Shown here piece by piece: positions 37,199 to 51,200 of a stretch of DNA of 64,000 nucleotides. The DNA comes from Microbulbifer sp. A4B17 (GTDB lineage Bacteria; Pseudomonadota; Gammaproteobacteria; Pseudomonadales; Cellvibrionaceae), in assembly GCF_003076275.1 (NCBI RefSeq), contig NZ_CP029064.1, forward strand, positions 310,001 to 374,000. Reading direction: 5' to 3'. Each line of letters begins with the position of its first letter. Position 1 is the stretch's first letter. The notes under the pieces are model-generated. The model had not been told where the DNA came from and did no database searches. It worked only from the letters and a program-made list of their open reading frames with translations. The position numbers and the translations under genes are program-made.

Positions 37199-39160
37199 AT
37201 GCTTGGGCTAAAAAAGAGTAAGTTGGCATTATTTATAGGTGCTGGCTTTCTTGTATCGCAAGTACCGGTTTTTGCCCAGGAGGATGGATCCAGTTTTCGC
37301 AGTCGAGTACGGGAAGCCTTTAACCAGGAAACATCTACTATTAATGAAGTAGATGTAACCAAAGATTTCTTGCAGCGCACTTATGAGGCTGAAGACCCTA
37401 ACTTAAACACTGAAATTCCTGAAGTCGCCCAGAGAAATCAGGGACCTCGGATTACTGTAAAAGAATTTAAATTTCATCGTTTAGAAGAATATCCCGAGTT
37501 TGGTATCTCCCGGGAAACCGTGGAGAAAATGGCAGAAGAGCTTCGGGCTAAATTTATGAAAGAGGATCAAATCCTCGCTAGTGGCTATACCGTAGACAAC
37601 CTTGAAGAGCTGGCAATATTACTCGGTAACATGAATGCTCAGTTTAACCCGGGTGGTTTAGGGCCGGTAGAGCTTAAAAAACTTGTAGGAGTAATTGAAA
37701 AGCAGAATAAAGAGAGAGGCTTAAGTTATGGCGATCTTGAAGAGATTGCTGCCGAATTGACAAGCTTCTATCGTCGCCAAGGGCTGTTCTTGGCCCAAGT
37801 GCAAATTCCCGCTCAAGATGTGGAAAATGGAGTGGTCACTCTTACGGTACAAGAGGGGCTCCTCGGACAGGTTGTTGCAGAAGATAACGAAGACTACTCG
37901 GACGAAAAACTGGCGGAGCCCTTCGAAGACCAGCGCGGCCATCTGGTAAACCACGAGAATATCGAGGAAGGGTTATATTTACTTAATGACCTGCCAGGAT
38001 TAAATGTTACTGGCTATTTTAGTGCGGGCGATAACCCCGGCGAAACCAAGCTTAATTTAAAGGTGCGTGAGTCGGATTCCTGGCGCGCGTCTTTCAGAGC
38101 CGATAATCATGGTTCTCTCTATACTGGTAGTGAAAGGGTTTATGCGACTGTTGACTGGCTGAATCCTCTTGGCATCGGTGATGCATTAACGCTGGGTTAC
38201 TTGAAATCCAACCCTGAGTCAGATGAAGATTATGGTTCTGATCTCGGACAGATTAGATACAGCTTCCCTCTATTCGGCCCTCGTACCAGATTGGAAATAT
38301 CAGCAGATCACAATGAGTTTAGTCTTTTTAATGAAGAAGATGATGGTGACGTAGTTAATTTGCTGGAAATTTCAGGTGTAAACAAAAGCTATGCGCTGTC
38401 TTTAGATCATAAGTTTCGACGCTCAAGGGATTTCAACCTCACCGGATCCTTCGGCCTGACAGAAAAAAAATCAGACCTGGATGGCGTTATCGAGTTTACC
38501 AATGACCACGTTTATGGCGGGGAAGTTGGTATCTATATGGATAGCCTTTCTAATGGCTTCCTTTCAATGCTGAATGTAGTAAGTGCTACCGCACAGTACG
38601 GTGAGCATCAAAATGCGGTTGAACCGGGTAGGGGAGATGACTTCAATAAGCTGGCCATTAACACCAGTTCTCTGATCTTCCTGCCTATGCCTTTTACTGA
38701 TGACCACTCAAGGCTGATTGTAAAAGGAAGAGCCCAATATAGTGAAAGTAGCCTGCCGGGATTCGAGCAGTTATCCCTCGGTGGTGCCAATGGTGTACGC
38801 GCCTTCTCCGCAAGAGATTTTTCTGCGGATATGGGGGCAATAGTCTCCGCAGAATGGTATGTAAACTTCCCTGAATTTATGAATCCCATCCTGTTTAATC
38901 AGCGCTTGAATGACATTTTCCAGGTGGCGTTGATTGCCGATGTTGGATATGGCTATGTGAATAATTATGAGGATACCGTGGAGGACGATTGGGCTCGATT
39001 CTCCGGTGGCGGAATGCTGTTTAAGATGAATTGGAGTGACAGCTTCTCGAGTAAAGTCTCTGTTGCCTGGCCAATTATGTCGAGCTCCTCGATAGTAAAT
39101 ACTGGAGTTGGTGAAGACGAGCCCACCGTCTACGCTGACTTTTCGATTTTTTATAACTGA
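37199..39160 (+). CDS. two-partner secretion outer-membrane transporter (ShlB/FhaC family)
   Basis: The 653-residue protein has a signal peptide (KKSKLALFIGAGFLVSQVPVFA), an acidic linker, POTRA-type domains about 80-240 (SYGDLEEIAAELTSFYRRQGLFLAQ, VTLTVQEGLLG) and a C-terminal 16-strand beta-barrel region with LSLGGANGVRAFSARDF, the conserved barrel motif of TpsB proteins. It would export the giant exoprotein encoded 59 bp downstream through the outer membrane. A run of GGGGGAAA precedes the ATG. It lies 80 bp after ppkA on the same strand, so read-through from the kinase gene is possible. Confidence 0.93.
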   Translation: MLGLKKSKLALFIGAGFLVSQVPVFAQEDGSSFRSRVREAFNQETSTINEVDVTKDFLQRTYEAEDPNLNTEIPEVAQRNQGPRITVKEFKFHRLEEYPEFGISRETVEKMAEELRAKFMKEDQILASGYTVDNLEELAILLGNMNAQFNPGGLGPVELKKLVGVIEKQNKERGLSYGDLEEIAAELTSFYRRQGLFLAQVQIPAQDVENGVVTLTVQEGLLGQVVAEDNEDYSDEKLAEPFEDQRGHLVNHENIEEGLYLLNDLPGLNVTGYFSAGDNPGETKLNLKVRESDSWRASFRADNHGSLYTGSERVYATVDWLNPLGIGDALTLGYLKSNPESDEDYGSDLGQIRYSFPLFGPRTRLEISADHNEFSLFNEEDDGDVVNLLEISGVNKSYALSLDHKFRRSRDFNLTGSFGLTEKKSDLDGVIEFTNDHVYGGEVGIYMDSLSNGFLSMLNVVSATAQYGEHQNAVEPGRGDDFNKLAINTSSLIFLPMPFTDDHSRLIVKGRAQYSESSLPGFEQLSLGGANGVRAFSARDFSADMGAIVSAEWYVNFPEFMNPILFNQRLNDIFQVALIADVGYGYVNNYEDTVEDDWARFSGGGMLFKMNWSDSFSSKVSVAWPIMSSSSIVNTGVGEDEPTVYADFSIFYN

Positions 39161-39219
39161 ATAATTACTGTTTCCTGAATACTTAAAAGTAGCAAGGTTC
39201 CTCTTCGCAAGGTGCTGGT

Positions 39220-42200
39220 ATGAAAGCCAAAAACAAAAAGCTTGAGTTAAGAAAATTAGCAAGTGCCATTAAGGTGTCAAGTTTTGCCTATGCTGGCCTG
39301 TTTGCAGGGCTAATTAGCCCGATGGTTCATGCTGGACCTGAAGGCGGAGTAGTAACCGGCGGTAGCGGCACCATCGATGTTGACGGGACAACAACAACGG
39401 TCGACCAGGTAACGGACCTGTTATCGATCGACTGGGATTCTTTTAATTTAAGCGAAGAAGAACTGGTCCAATTCCTGCAGCCAGACTCCTCTTCTATCGT
39501 GCTTAACCGAATCCTGGATCAGGATGTCACCACGATCCAGGGTGCGATAGAGGCCAATGGCCACGTTATCCTGGTGAACCCGCGAGGAGTTCTTTTTACC
39601 GAAACAGCCACAGTTAATGTCGGCGCTATAACAGCGTCTGGGCTCGATATGAGTCCTGAAGATTTTATGAATGGTGATTTTGCCTTTAAAGGTGAGTCGG
39701 GTTCTTCAGGAGTTGTTATTAACCGCGGTGTGATTAATGCATCCAGCGCGGTTCTGGTAGGTAAGCAGGTTACAAACGCCTCTACTGGCTTGATCAGTGC
39801 TGAACTCGTCAGCCTGGCAGCAGCCGATGAAGCCTTATTAACTTTTGATGCTGATGGAATGATCGGCATCAAGGTCACTAAAGAGGTTATGGAAAATGAC
39901 CTAGGCCTCGATAGTGCTGTATTAAATGAAGGTGCCATCGAAGGCGCTCAGGTTTTAATGGAAGCCAGCGTTTCCGGTGACCTGTTTACTGCTGCGGTAA
40001 ACAATGAAGGCACAATAACCGCTCGTGGTATTGATACCAGCGGAGGCAAGATTCGCTTGTTTGGATCGGGCTCCGGGGTCGTCAATAATGGAACTCTGGA
40101 TGCATCCGGCAGTGTTGGTGGTGAGGTTGTCCTGGAGGGGGACTTTGCCGAGCACAGCGGAGATATTTCGGTAGCAGCTGACTCTGGCAGTGGTGGTTAC
40201 GTTGCTGTTTTAGGTGATGAAGTTGTTGTTAGCGGGAATATTGACGCCCGTGGCACTTCCTCTGGTGGCGAAGTCCTTATTGGAGGTGACTACCAGGGGG
40301 ACAACGAAGATATTCGCAATGCCGAAACCACTGCGGTCACGGCAGAAGCCTATATCGATGCCAGCGGTGTTGGCGATGCCGATGGCGGCACCGTTATTGT
40401 TTGGGCCGATGACACTACCGATTTTGGCGGTACGATTCTTGCCGAGTCAGGGGAAGACGGCGGTGATGGTGGCCTGGTAGAAACCTCCGGCAAGATTTAC
40501 CTGAATCTGGATGAAGACAATATGTTTGTCTCCACCCTGAGTCATGGGGATGGGGAGACGGGCCTCTGGTTGTTAGACCCAGGTTGGATGGAGATTTCTG
40601 ATACTTGCAGTGGTAGCAATTGTGTCTCAACAGGGGCTATTGAATATGCTCTAGACAGTAGCAACGTCACTATCCAAGTAACGGATGCAGATTCAGGGTC
40701 ATTCGATGATGGTGACGGTGCAGATACTCTGGAGCCGGGTTCCGGTGACGATGCGGATGCTTTTTCCTATGGTATCAGTGTTGTTGGCAATCTTGAATGG
40801 GCTAATAACAGTAACACTCTTTTATTGCAGTCATATGCCGATGTTTCAATCGCTGATGGCGTTATAATTGAGGCCGATAGTGGAACTCTAGATATTGATG
40901 CGGGTGGATCATTTACCAACAGTGGGACAATCGATGTTGCTGTATTTGACCTAGCTGTAGGGGTCGACCCTTTTAGTGGAATGGTATCTGATACCACTAA
41001 TACACTGGGTGATATTACTGCTGCCACGGCTACTGTCACAGGTGGAAGTGGTACGGATATTTTTATCTTGTCAGATAATGATGATGCAATAACCATCACT
41101 GGCGATAACGCATTTACACTAGATACTATTTCCTTCAGTGGTATTGAAGAGGTCGATCTGGCCGGTGGAGACAATAGTATTGCGGCAATTGGTACAACGG
41201 TTCTTACCGGTACAGATAACGAAGCCACAACCAGCTTAATTGACTTCAGCAATGTCGATAGTGTGACGGGCGGCAGCCTGGAAGGCTCTGATAATGCGGA
41301 TACCTTTGTAGTAACCAGCAGCACCAGTGTGACCGCTAACAATATCAGCTTCAGCGGCTTCTCTGGCGATATTGACGCGAAAGGTGGAACAGACAGTGTT
41401 ACTGGTGCTGATAGCGAAGACTGGGCTTTAACCGGTAATGACTACGAAGCGACTAACAACGGCATCACGTTTAGCAATGTAGAAACGCTTACAGCGACCA
41501 ATGCAGACCTGATCGGTACAACCGGCGCCGACGACTTCGTGCTGCAGTCTGATGCGGATATTGAAGTCTACAACATGACGATTTCCGGCATGTCTGCAGT
41601 CGAAGGCAATGGTGGCGATGACAGCCTGGATGCCAGCGCTTATAGCGCAGGCCTGGCTCTGACAGGCACCGATAATCAGGTGACGGCTGAATCCGGCAGT
41701 CTGACCTTCAACGATATTGCCAGCGCCATCACTTCTGTTCTAACGGGTACCAGCAGTGCGGACAGCTTTACGGTCGATGGCGACAATGCAGCCTCGACTT
41801 ATGGGATTGCCTTCACCGGCCTGAGTACGATTGATGCGGCTGGCGGTACCGACAGTGTTACCGGTGCCGATGGTGCGGACTGGACTCTGACCGGGACTGA
41901 CAAGGAAGCGACCAGCAGCAGTATTACTTTTAGTGCGATCGAGACCATCACCGTAGCCAATGGCGATCTGGTAGGTACAACCAGTGATGATGCCTTTGTA
42001 TTGCAATCCGATGCGGATATCGAAATTTATGACATGACGGTTTCCGGCATGTCCGCAGTCGATGGCAATGGTGGTGATGACAGCCTGGATGCAAGCGCTT
42101 ATAGCGATGGTTTGGCTCTTACAGGCACTGATAATCAGGTGACGGCTGAATCCGGCAGCTTGACCTTCAATGATATTGCCAGTGCAAAAACTTCTACCCT

Positions 42201-45200
42201 AACCGGTACCAGCAGTGCGGACAGTTTTACGGTCGATGGTGATAACGAAGTTACCAGTTATGAGATTGCCTTCACCGGCGTGAGCACTATCGATGGTGGC
42301 GATGACACTGACAGTGTCACCGGAGCCAATGGTGAAGACTGGACCCTGACCGGCACGGATTATCAAGCCACCGGCAGCGGTATGACCTTCAGTAATGTAG
42401 AAGCGCTGACGGCAACCAATGCAGACCTGATCGGTACAACCGGCGCCGACGACTTCGTGCTGCAGTCTGATGCGGATATTGAAGTCTACGGCATAACCGT
42501 TTCCGGCATGTCAGCGGTAGAAGGTAATGGCGGTACCGATAGCCTGGATGCCAGCGCTTATAGCGCAGGCCTGGCTCTGACAGGCACCGATAATCAGGTG
42601 ACGGCTGAATCCGGCAGTCTGACCTTCAACGATATTGCCAGCGCCATCACTTCTGTTCTAACCGGTACCAGCAGTGCGGACAGCTTTGCGATCGATGGTG
42701 ATAACGAAGTTACCAGTTATGAGATTGCCTTCTCTGACGTAAGTACGGTCGATGCGGCTGGCGGTACTGATAGCGTTACGGCACTCAGTGTCGTCACCCT
42801 GACCGGCACAGATAATCAAGCCTCAACGAACTCGATGCTGTTTAGCAATATCGATAGTGTGAGTGGAGGCAGTTTGCAAGCCTCTTCCGGTGATGATTCG
42901 TTTGAGGTCACCGGTGCCAATGCACTGACGGCGAATGAAATCGACTTTAGCAGTATCAGCAGTGTGAATGCACTGGGCGGTGATGACAGCGTTACCGGTG
43001 CCGATGGCGAGGACTGGACCTTAACCGGCAACGATTATGAAGCCACTAACAATGGCATCACCTTTAGCAATGTAGAAATCCTGACGGCGGTTAATGCGGA
43101 CCTGATCGGCACCAGTGGCAACGATGCTTTTGTGCTGCAGTCTGACGCAGATATTGCTATCTACAACATGACCATTTCCGGCATGTCTGCTGTTGAAGGT
43201 AATGGCGGTACCGATAGCCTGGATGCCAGCGCTTATAGTGCAGGCCTGGCTCTGACAGGCACCGATAATCAGGTGACGGCTGAATCCGGCAGTCTGACCT
43301 TCAACGATATTGCCAGTGCAAAAACCTCTGTTCTAACCGGTACCAGCAGTGCGGACAGCTTTACGGTCGATGGCGATAACGAAGTTACCAGTTATGAAAT
43401 TGCCTTCTCTGGCGTAAGTACAGTGGATGCAGGCTCTGGCGGCGGCAGTGTAGCTGCGCAGAGTGTTGTGGCCCTGACTGGTACGGATAACGAAGCTACA
43501 ACCAACTCAATCGATTTCAGCAATATCAATAGTGTGACGGGCGGCAGCCTGGAAGGCTCTGATAATGCAGATACCTTTGTTGTAACCAGCAGCACCAGTG
43601 TGACCGCTAACAATATCAGCTTCAGCGGTTTCTCCGGCGATATTGACGCGAAAGATGGAATAGACAGTGTTACTGGTGCTGATAGCGAAGACTGGGCTTT
43701 AACCGGTAACGACTACGAAGCGACTAACAACGGCATCACGTTTAGCAATGTAGAAACGCTTACAGCGACCAATGCAGACCTGATCGGTACAACCGGCGCC
43801 GACGACTTCGTGCTGCAGTCTGATGCGGATATTGAAGTCTACAACATGACGATTTCCGGCATGTCTGCAGTCGAAGGCAATGGTGGCGATGACAGCCTGG
43901 ATGCCAGCGCTTATAGCGCAGGCCTGGCTCTGACAGGCACCGATAATCAGGTGACGGCTGAATCCGGCAGTCTGACCTTCAACGATATTGTCAGCGCCAT
44001 CACTTCTGTTCTAACGGGTACCAGTAGTGCGGACAGTTTTACGATCGATGGTGATAACGAAGTTACCAGTTATGAGATTGCCTTCTCTGACGTAAGTACG
44101 GTCGATGCGGCTGGCGGTACTGATAGCGTTACGGCACTCAGTGTCGTCACCCTGACCGGCACAGATAATCAAGCCTCAACGAACTCGATGCTGTTTAGCA
44201 ATATCGATAGTGTGAGTGGAGGCAGTTTGCAAGCCTCTTCCGGTGATGATTCGTTTGAGGTCATCGGTGCCAATGCACTGACGGCGAATGAAATCGACTT
44301 TAGCAGTATCAGCAGTGTGAATGCACTGGGCGGTGATGACAGCGTTACCGGTGCCGATGGCGAGGACTGGACCTTAACCGGCAACGATTATGAAGCCACT
44401 AACAATGGCATCACCTTTAGCAATGTAGAAATCCTGACGGCGGTTAATGCGGACCTGATCGGCACCAGTGGCAACGATGCTTTTGTGCTGCAGTCTGACG
44501 CAGATATTGCTATCTACAACATGACCATTTCCGGCATGTCTGCTGTTGAAGGTAATGGCGGTACCGATAGCCTGGATGCCAGCGCTTATAGTGCAGGCCT
44601 GGCTCTGACAGGCACCGATAATCAGGTGACGGCTGAATCCGGCAGTCTGACCTTCAACGATATTGCCAGTGCAAAAACCTCTGTTCTAACCGGTACCAGC
44701 AGTGCGGACAGCTTTACGGTCGATGGCGATAACGAAGTTACCAGTTATGAAATTGCCTTCTCTGGCGTAAGTACAGTGGATGCAGGCTCTGGCGGCGGCA
44801 GTGTAGCTGCGCAGAGTGTTGTGGCCCTGACTGGTACGGATAACGAAGCTACAACCAACTCAATCGATTTCAGCAATATCAATAGTGTGACGGGCGGCAG
44901 CCTGGAAGGCTCTGATAATGCGGATACCTTTGTAGTAACCAGCAGCACCAGTGTGACCGCTAACAATATCAGCTTCAGCGGCTTCTCTGGCGATATTGAC
45001 GCGAAAGGTGGAACAGACAGTGTTACTGGTGCTGATAGCGAAGACTGGGCTTTAACCGGTAATGACTACGAAGCGACTAACAACGGCATCACGTTTAGCA
45101 ATGTAGAAACGCTTACAGCGACCAATGCAGACCTGATCGGTACAACCGGCGCCGACGACTTCGTGCTGCAGTCTGATGCGGATATTGAAGTCTACAACAT

Positions 45201-48200
45201 GACGATTTCCGGCATGTCTGCAGTCGAAGGCAATGGTGGCGATGACAGCCTGGATGCCAGCGCTTATAGCGCAGGCCTGGCTCTGACAGGCACCGATAAT
45301 CAGGTGACGGCTGAATCCGGCAGTCTGACCTTCAACGATATTGCCAGCGCCATCACTTCTGTTCTAACGGGTACCAGCAGTGCGGACAGCTTTACGGTCG
45401 ATGGCGACAATGCAGCCTCGACTTATGGGATTGCCTTCACCGGCCTGAGTACGATTGATGCGGCTGGCGGTACCGACAGTGTTACCGGTGCCGATGGTGC
45501 GGACTGGACTCTGACCGGGACTGACAAGGAAGCGACCAGCAGCAGTATTACTTTTAGTGCGATCGAGACCATCACCGTAGCCAATGGCGATCTGGTAGGT
45601 ACAACCAGTGATGATGCCTTTGTATTGCAATCCGATGCGGATATCGAAATTTATGACATGACGGTTTCCGGCATGTCCGCAGTCGATGGCAATGGTGGTG
45701 ATGACAGCCTGGATGCAAGCGCTTATAGCGATGGTTTGGCTCTTACAGGCACTGATAATCAGGTGACGGCTGAATCCGGCAGCTTGACCTTCAATGATAT
45801 TGCCAGTGCAAAAACTTCTACCCTAACCGGTACCAGCAGTGCGGACAGTTTTACGGTCGATGGTGATAACGAAGTTACCAGTTATGAGATTGCCTTCACC
45901 GGCGTGAGCACTATCGATGGTGGCGATGACACTGACAGTGTCACCGGAGCCAATGGTGAAGACTGGACCCTGACCGGCACGGATTATCAAGCCACCGGCA
46001 GCGGTATGACCTTCAGTAATGTAGAAGCGCTGACGGCAACCAATGCAGACCTGATCGGTACAACCGGCGCCGACGACTTCGTGCTGCAGTCTGATGCGGA
46101 TATTGAAGTCTACGGCATAACCGTTTCCGGCATGTCAGCGGTAGAAGGTAATGGCGGTACCGATAGCCTGGATGCCAGCGCTTATAGCGCAGGCCTGGCT
46201 CTGACAGGCACCGATAATCAGGTGACGGCTGAATCCGGCAGTCTGACCTTCAACGATATTGCCAGCGCCATCACTTCTGTTCTAACCGGTACCAGCAGTG
46301 CGGACAGCTTTGCGATCGATGGTGATAACGAAGTTACCAGTTATGAGATTGCCTTCTCTGACGTAAGTACGGTCGATGCGGCTGGCGGTACTGATAGCGT
46401 TACGGCACTCAGTGTCGTCACCCTGACCGGCACAGATAATCAAGCCTCAACGAACTCGATGCTGTTTAGCAATATCGATAGTGTGAGTGGAGGCAGTTTG
46501 CAAGCCTCTTCCGGTGATGATTCGTTTGAGGTCACCGGTGCCAATGCACTGACGGCGAATGAAATCGACTTTAGCAGTATCAGCAGTGTGAATGCACTGG
46601 GCGGTGATGACAGCGTTACCGGTGCCGATGGCGAGGACTGGACCTTAACCGGCAACGATTATGAAGCCACTAACAATGGCATCACCTTTAGCAATGTAGA
46701 AATCCTGACGGCGGTTAATGCGGACCTGATCGGCACCAGTGGCAACGATGCTTTTGTGCTGCAGTCTGACGCAGATATTGCTATCTACAACATGACCATT
46801 TCCGGCATGTCTGCTGTTGAAGGTAATGGCGGTACCGATAGCCTGGATGCCAGCGCTTATAGTGCAGGCCTGGCTCTGACAGGCACCGATAATCAGGTGA
46901 CGGCTGAATCCGGCAGTCTGACCTTCAACGATATTGCCAGTGCAAAAACCTCTGTTCTAACCGGTACCAGCAGTGCGGACAGCTTTACGGTCGATGGCGA
47001 TAACGAAGTTACCAGTTATGAAATTGCCTTCTCTGGCGTAAGTACAGTGGATGCAGGCTCTGGCGGCGGCAGTGTAGCTGCGCAGAGTGTTGTGGCCCTG
47101 ACTGGTACGGATAACGAAGCTACAACCAACTCAATCGATTTCAGCAATATCAATAGTGTGACGGGCGGCAGCCTGGAAGGCTCTGATAATGCGGATACCT
47201 TTGTAGTAACCAGCAGCACCAGTGTGACCGCTAACAATATCAGCTTCAGCGGCTTCTCTGGCGATATTGACGCGAAAGGTGGAACAGACAGTGTTACTGG
47301 TGCTGATAGCGAAGACTGGGCTTTAACCGGTAATGACTACGAAGCGACTAACAACGGCATCACGTTTAGCAATGTAGAAACGCTTACAGCGACCAATGCA
47401 GACCTGATCGGTACAACCGGCGCCGACGACTTCGTGCTGCAGTCTGATGCGGATATTGAAGTCTACAACATGACGATTTCCGGCATGTCTGCAGTCGAAG
47501 GCAATGGTGGCGATGACAGCCTGGATGCCAGCGCTTATAGCGCAGGCCTGGCTCTGACAGGCACCGATAATCAGGTGACGGCTGAATCCGGCAGTCTGAC
47601 CTTCAACGATATTGCCAGCGCCATCACTTCTGTTCTAACGGGTACCAGCAGTGCGGACAGCTTTACGGTCGATGGCGACAATGCAGCCTCGACTTATGGG
47701 ATTGCCTTCACCGGCCTGAGTACGATTGATGCGGCTGGCGGTACCGACAGTGTTACCGGTGCCGATGGTGCGGACTGGACTCTGACCGGGACTGACAAGG
47801 AAGCGACCAGCAGCAGTATTACTTTTAGTGCGATCGAGACCATCACCGTAGCCAATGGCGATCTGGTAGGTACAACCAGTGATGATGCCTTTGTATTGCA
47901 ATCCGATGCGGATATCGAAATTTATGACATGACGGTTTCCGGCATGTCCGCAGTCGATGGCAATGGTGGTGATGACAGCCTGGATGCAAGCGCTTATAGC
48001 GATGGTTTGGCTCTTACAGGCACTGATAATCAGGTGACGGCTGAATCCGGCAGCTTGACCTTCAATGATATTGCCAGTGCAAAAACTTCTACCCTAACCG
48101 GTACCAGCAGTGCGGACAGTTTTACGGTCGATGGTGATAACGAAGTTACCAGTTATGAGATTGCCTTCACCGGCGTGAGCACTATCGATGGTGGCGATGA

Positions 48201-51200
48201 CACTGACAGTGTCACCGGAGCCAATGGTGAAGACTGGACCCTGACCGGCACGGATTATCAAGCCACCGGCAGCGGTATGACCTTCAGTAATGTAGAAGCG
48301 CTGACGGCAACCAATGCAGACCTGATCGGTACAACCGGCGCCGACGACTTCGTGCTGCAGTCTGATGCGGATATTGAAGTCTACGGCATAACCGTTTCCG
48401 GCATGTCAGCGGTAGAAGGTAATGGCGGTACCGATAGCCTGGATGCCAGCGCTTATAGCGCAGGCCTGGCTCTGACAGGCACCGATAATCAGGTGACGGC
48501 TGAATCCGGCAGTCTGACCTTCAACGATATTGCCAGCGCCATCACTTCTGTTCTAACCGGTACCAGCAGTGCGGACAGCTTTGCGATCGATGGTGATAAC
48601 GAAGTTACCAGTTATGAGATTGCCTTCTCTGACGTAAGTACGGTCGATGCGGCTGGCGGTACTGATAGCGTTACGGCACTCAGTGTCGTCACCCTCACGG
48701 GCACAGATAATCAAGCCTCAACGAACTCGATGCTGTTTAGCAATATCGACAGTGTGAGTGGAGGCAGCCTGCAGGCATCAACGAATGATGATTCGTTTGA
48801 AGTCACTGGTGCAAATACACTGACGGCGAATGAAATCGGGTTCAGCGGTATCAGCAGTGTGGATGCGCTGGGGGGTGATGACAGTGTTATTGGTGCCGAT
48901 GGTGAGGACTGGACCTTAACCGGCAACGATTACGAAGCCACAAATAACGGCATCACCTTTAGCAATGTAGAAATCCTGACGGCGGTTAATGCGGACCTGA
49001 TTGGCACCAGTGGCAACGATGCTTTTGTGCTGCAGTCTGACGCAGATATTGCTATCTACAACATGACCATTTCCGGCATGTCAGCTGTAGAAGGTAATGG
49101 CGGTACCGATAGCCTGGATGCAAGCGCTTATAGCGCAGGCCTGGCTCTGACAGGCACTGATAATCAGGTGACGGCTGAATCCGGCAGTCTGACTTTCAAC
49201 GACATTGCCAGTGCAAAAACTTCTACCCTAACCGGTACCAGCAGTGCGGACAGCTTTACGGTCGATGGTGATAACGAAGTTACCAGTTATGAGATTGCCT
49301 TCACCGGAGTAAGTACGGTCGACGGGGGTAACGGCACCGACAGCGTAGCCGCACTCAGTGTTGTCACCCTGACCGGCACAGATAATCAATTCTCAACGAA
49401 CTCGATGTTGTTCAGCAATATCGACAGTGTGAGTGGAGGCAGTTTGCAAGCTTCCTCCGGTGATGATTCGTTTGAAGTCACCGGTGCCAATGCACTGACG
49501 GCGAATGAAATCGACTTTAGTAGTATCAGCAGTGTGAATGCGCTGGGGGGGGATGACAGTGTTACCGGTGCCAATGGCGCGGACTGGACCTTAACCGGTA
49601 ATGATTACGAAGCCACTAACAATGGCATCACTTTTAGCAATGTAGAAATCCTGACTGCAGTTAATGCGGACCTGTTCGGCACCAGTGGCAACGATGCCTT
49701 TGTGCTGCAGTCTGATGCAGACGTTGCCATCTACAACATGACTATTTCCGGCATGTCAGCTGTAGAAGGTAATGGCGGTACCGATAGCCTGGATGCCAGC
49801 GCTTATAGCGATGGTCTGGCTCTGACAGGCACCGATAATCAGGTGACGGCTGAATCCGGCAGCCTGACCTTCAACGATATTGCCAGTGCCATCACTTCTG
49901 TTCTAACGGGTACCAGCAGTGCGGACAGCTTTACGGTCGATGGTGATAACGAAGTTACCAGTTATGGGATTGCCTTCACCGGCCTGAGTACGATTGATGC
50001 GGCTGGCGGTACCGACAGTGTTACCGGTGCCGATGGCGCGGACTGGACTCTGACCGGGACTGACAAGGAAGCGACCAGTAGCAGTATTACTTTTAGTGCT
50101 ATTGAGACGCTCACGCTAGTCAATGGCGATCTGGTAGGTACAACCAGTGATGATGCCTTTGTATTGCAATCCGATGCGGATATCGAAATCTATGACATGA
50201 CCGTTTCCGGCATGTCCGCAGTCGATGGCAATGGCGGTACCGATAGCCTGGATGCCAGTGCTTATAGCGATGGTCTGGCTCTGACAGGCACCGATAATCA
50301 GGTGACGGCTGAATCCGGCAGCTTGACCTTCAATGATATTGCCAGTGCAAAAACTTCTACCCTAACCGGTACCAGCAGTGCGGACAGTTTTACGGTCGAT
50401 GGTGATAACGAAGTTACCAGTTATGAAATTGCCTTCACTGGCGTGAGCACGGTCGATGGTGGCGATGACACTGACAGTGTCACCGGAGCCAATGGTGAAG
50501 ACTGGACCCTGACCGGCACGGATTATCAAGCCACCGGCAGCGGTATGACCTTCAGTAATGTAGAAGCGCTGACGGCAACCAATGCAGACCTGATCGGTAC
50601 AACCGGTGCAGACGACTTCGTGCTGCAGTCTGATGCCGATATTGAAGTCTACGGCATGACGGTTTCCGGCATGTCAGTGGTAGAAGGTAATGGCGGTACC
50701 GATAGCCTGGATGCCAGCGCTTATAGCGCTGGTCTGGCTTTGACAGGCACCGATAATCAGGTGACGGCTGAATCCGGCAGTCTGACCTTCAACGATATTG
50801 CCAGCGCCATCACCTCGACCCTAACGGGTACCAGCAGTGCGGACAGCTTTGCGGTCGATGGTGATAACGAAGTTACCAGTTATGAAATTGCCTTCACCGG
50901 TGTAAGTACAATCGATGCAGGAAATGGTACGGATAGTGTAACTGGTGCAGATGGTGCTGGATGGACCCTGACTGGTACAGATAATCAGGCAAGTAGCAGT
51001 AGTATTACTTTCAGCAACATAGAGAACATTGCTGCGACCAATGCTGACCTATTGGGTAGCTCTGGTGCAGATGCATTTGTATTGCAGTCTGATGCCGATA
51101 TTGAAGTTTACGATCTGACGATATCCGGTATATCAGAAGTAGATGGCAATGGCGGAAGTGATAGCCTGGATGCCAGTGCTTATAGTGCTGGCCTGACTCT

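Larger units (their letters stand above)
41261..49426 (+). repeat. tandem megarepeat array of 2271-bp blocks in the exoprotein gene
   Basis: Four blocks follow each other head to tail. Offsets of matching sequence are 2271, 1353 and 2271 bp, all multiples of three. The blocks look identical over most compared stretches up to about 48690, then the fourth diverges. A full block is 757 residues, or ten units of about 76 residues. Confidence 0.9.

Noticed and set aside
41261..49426. CRISPR array
   Set aside because: Repeats are long, contiguous and coding, with no unique spacers and no cas genes.
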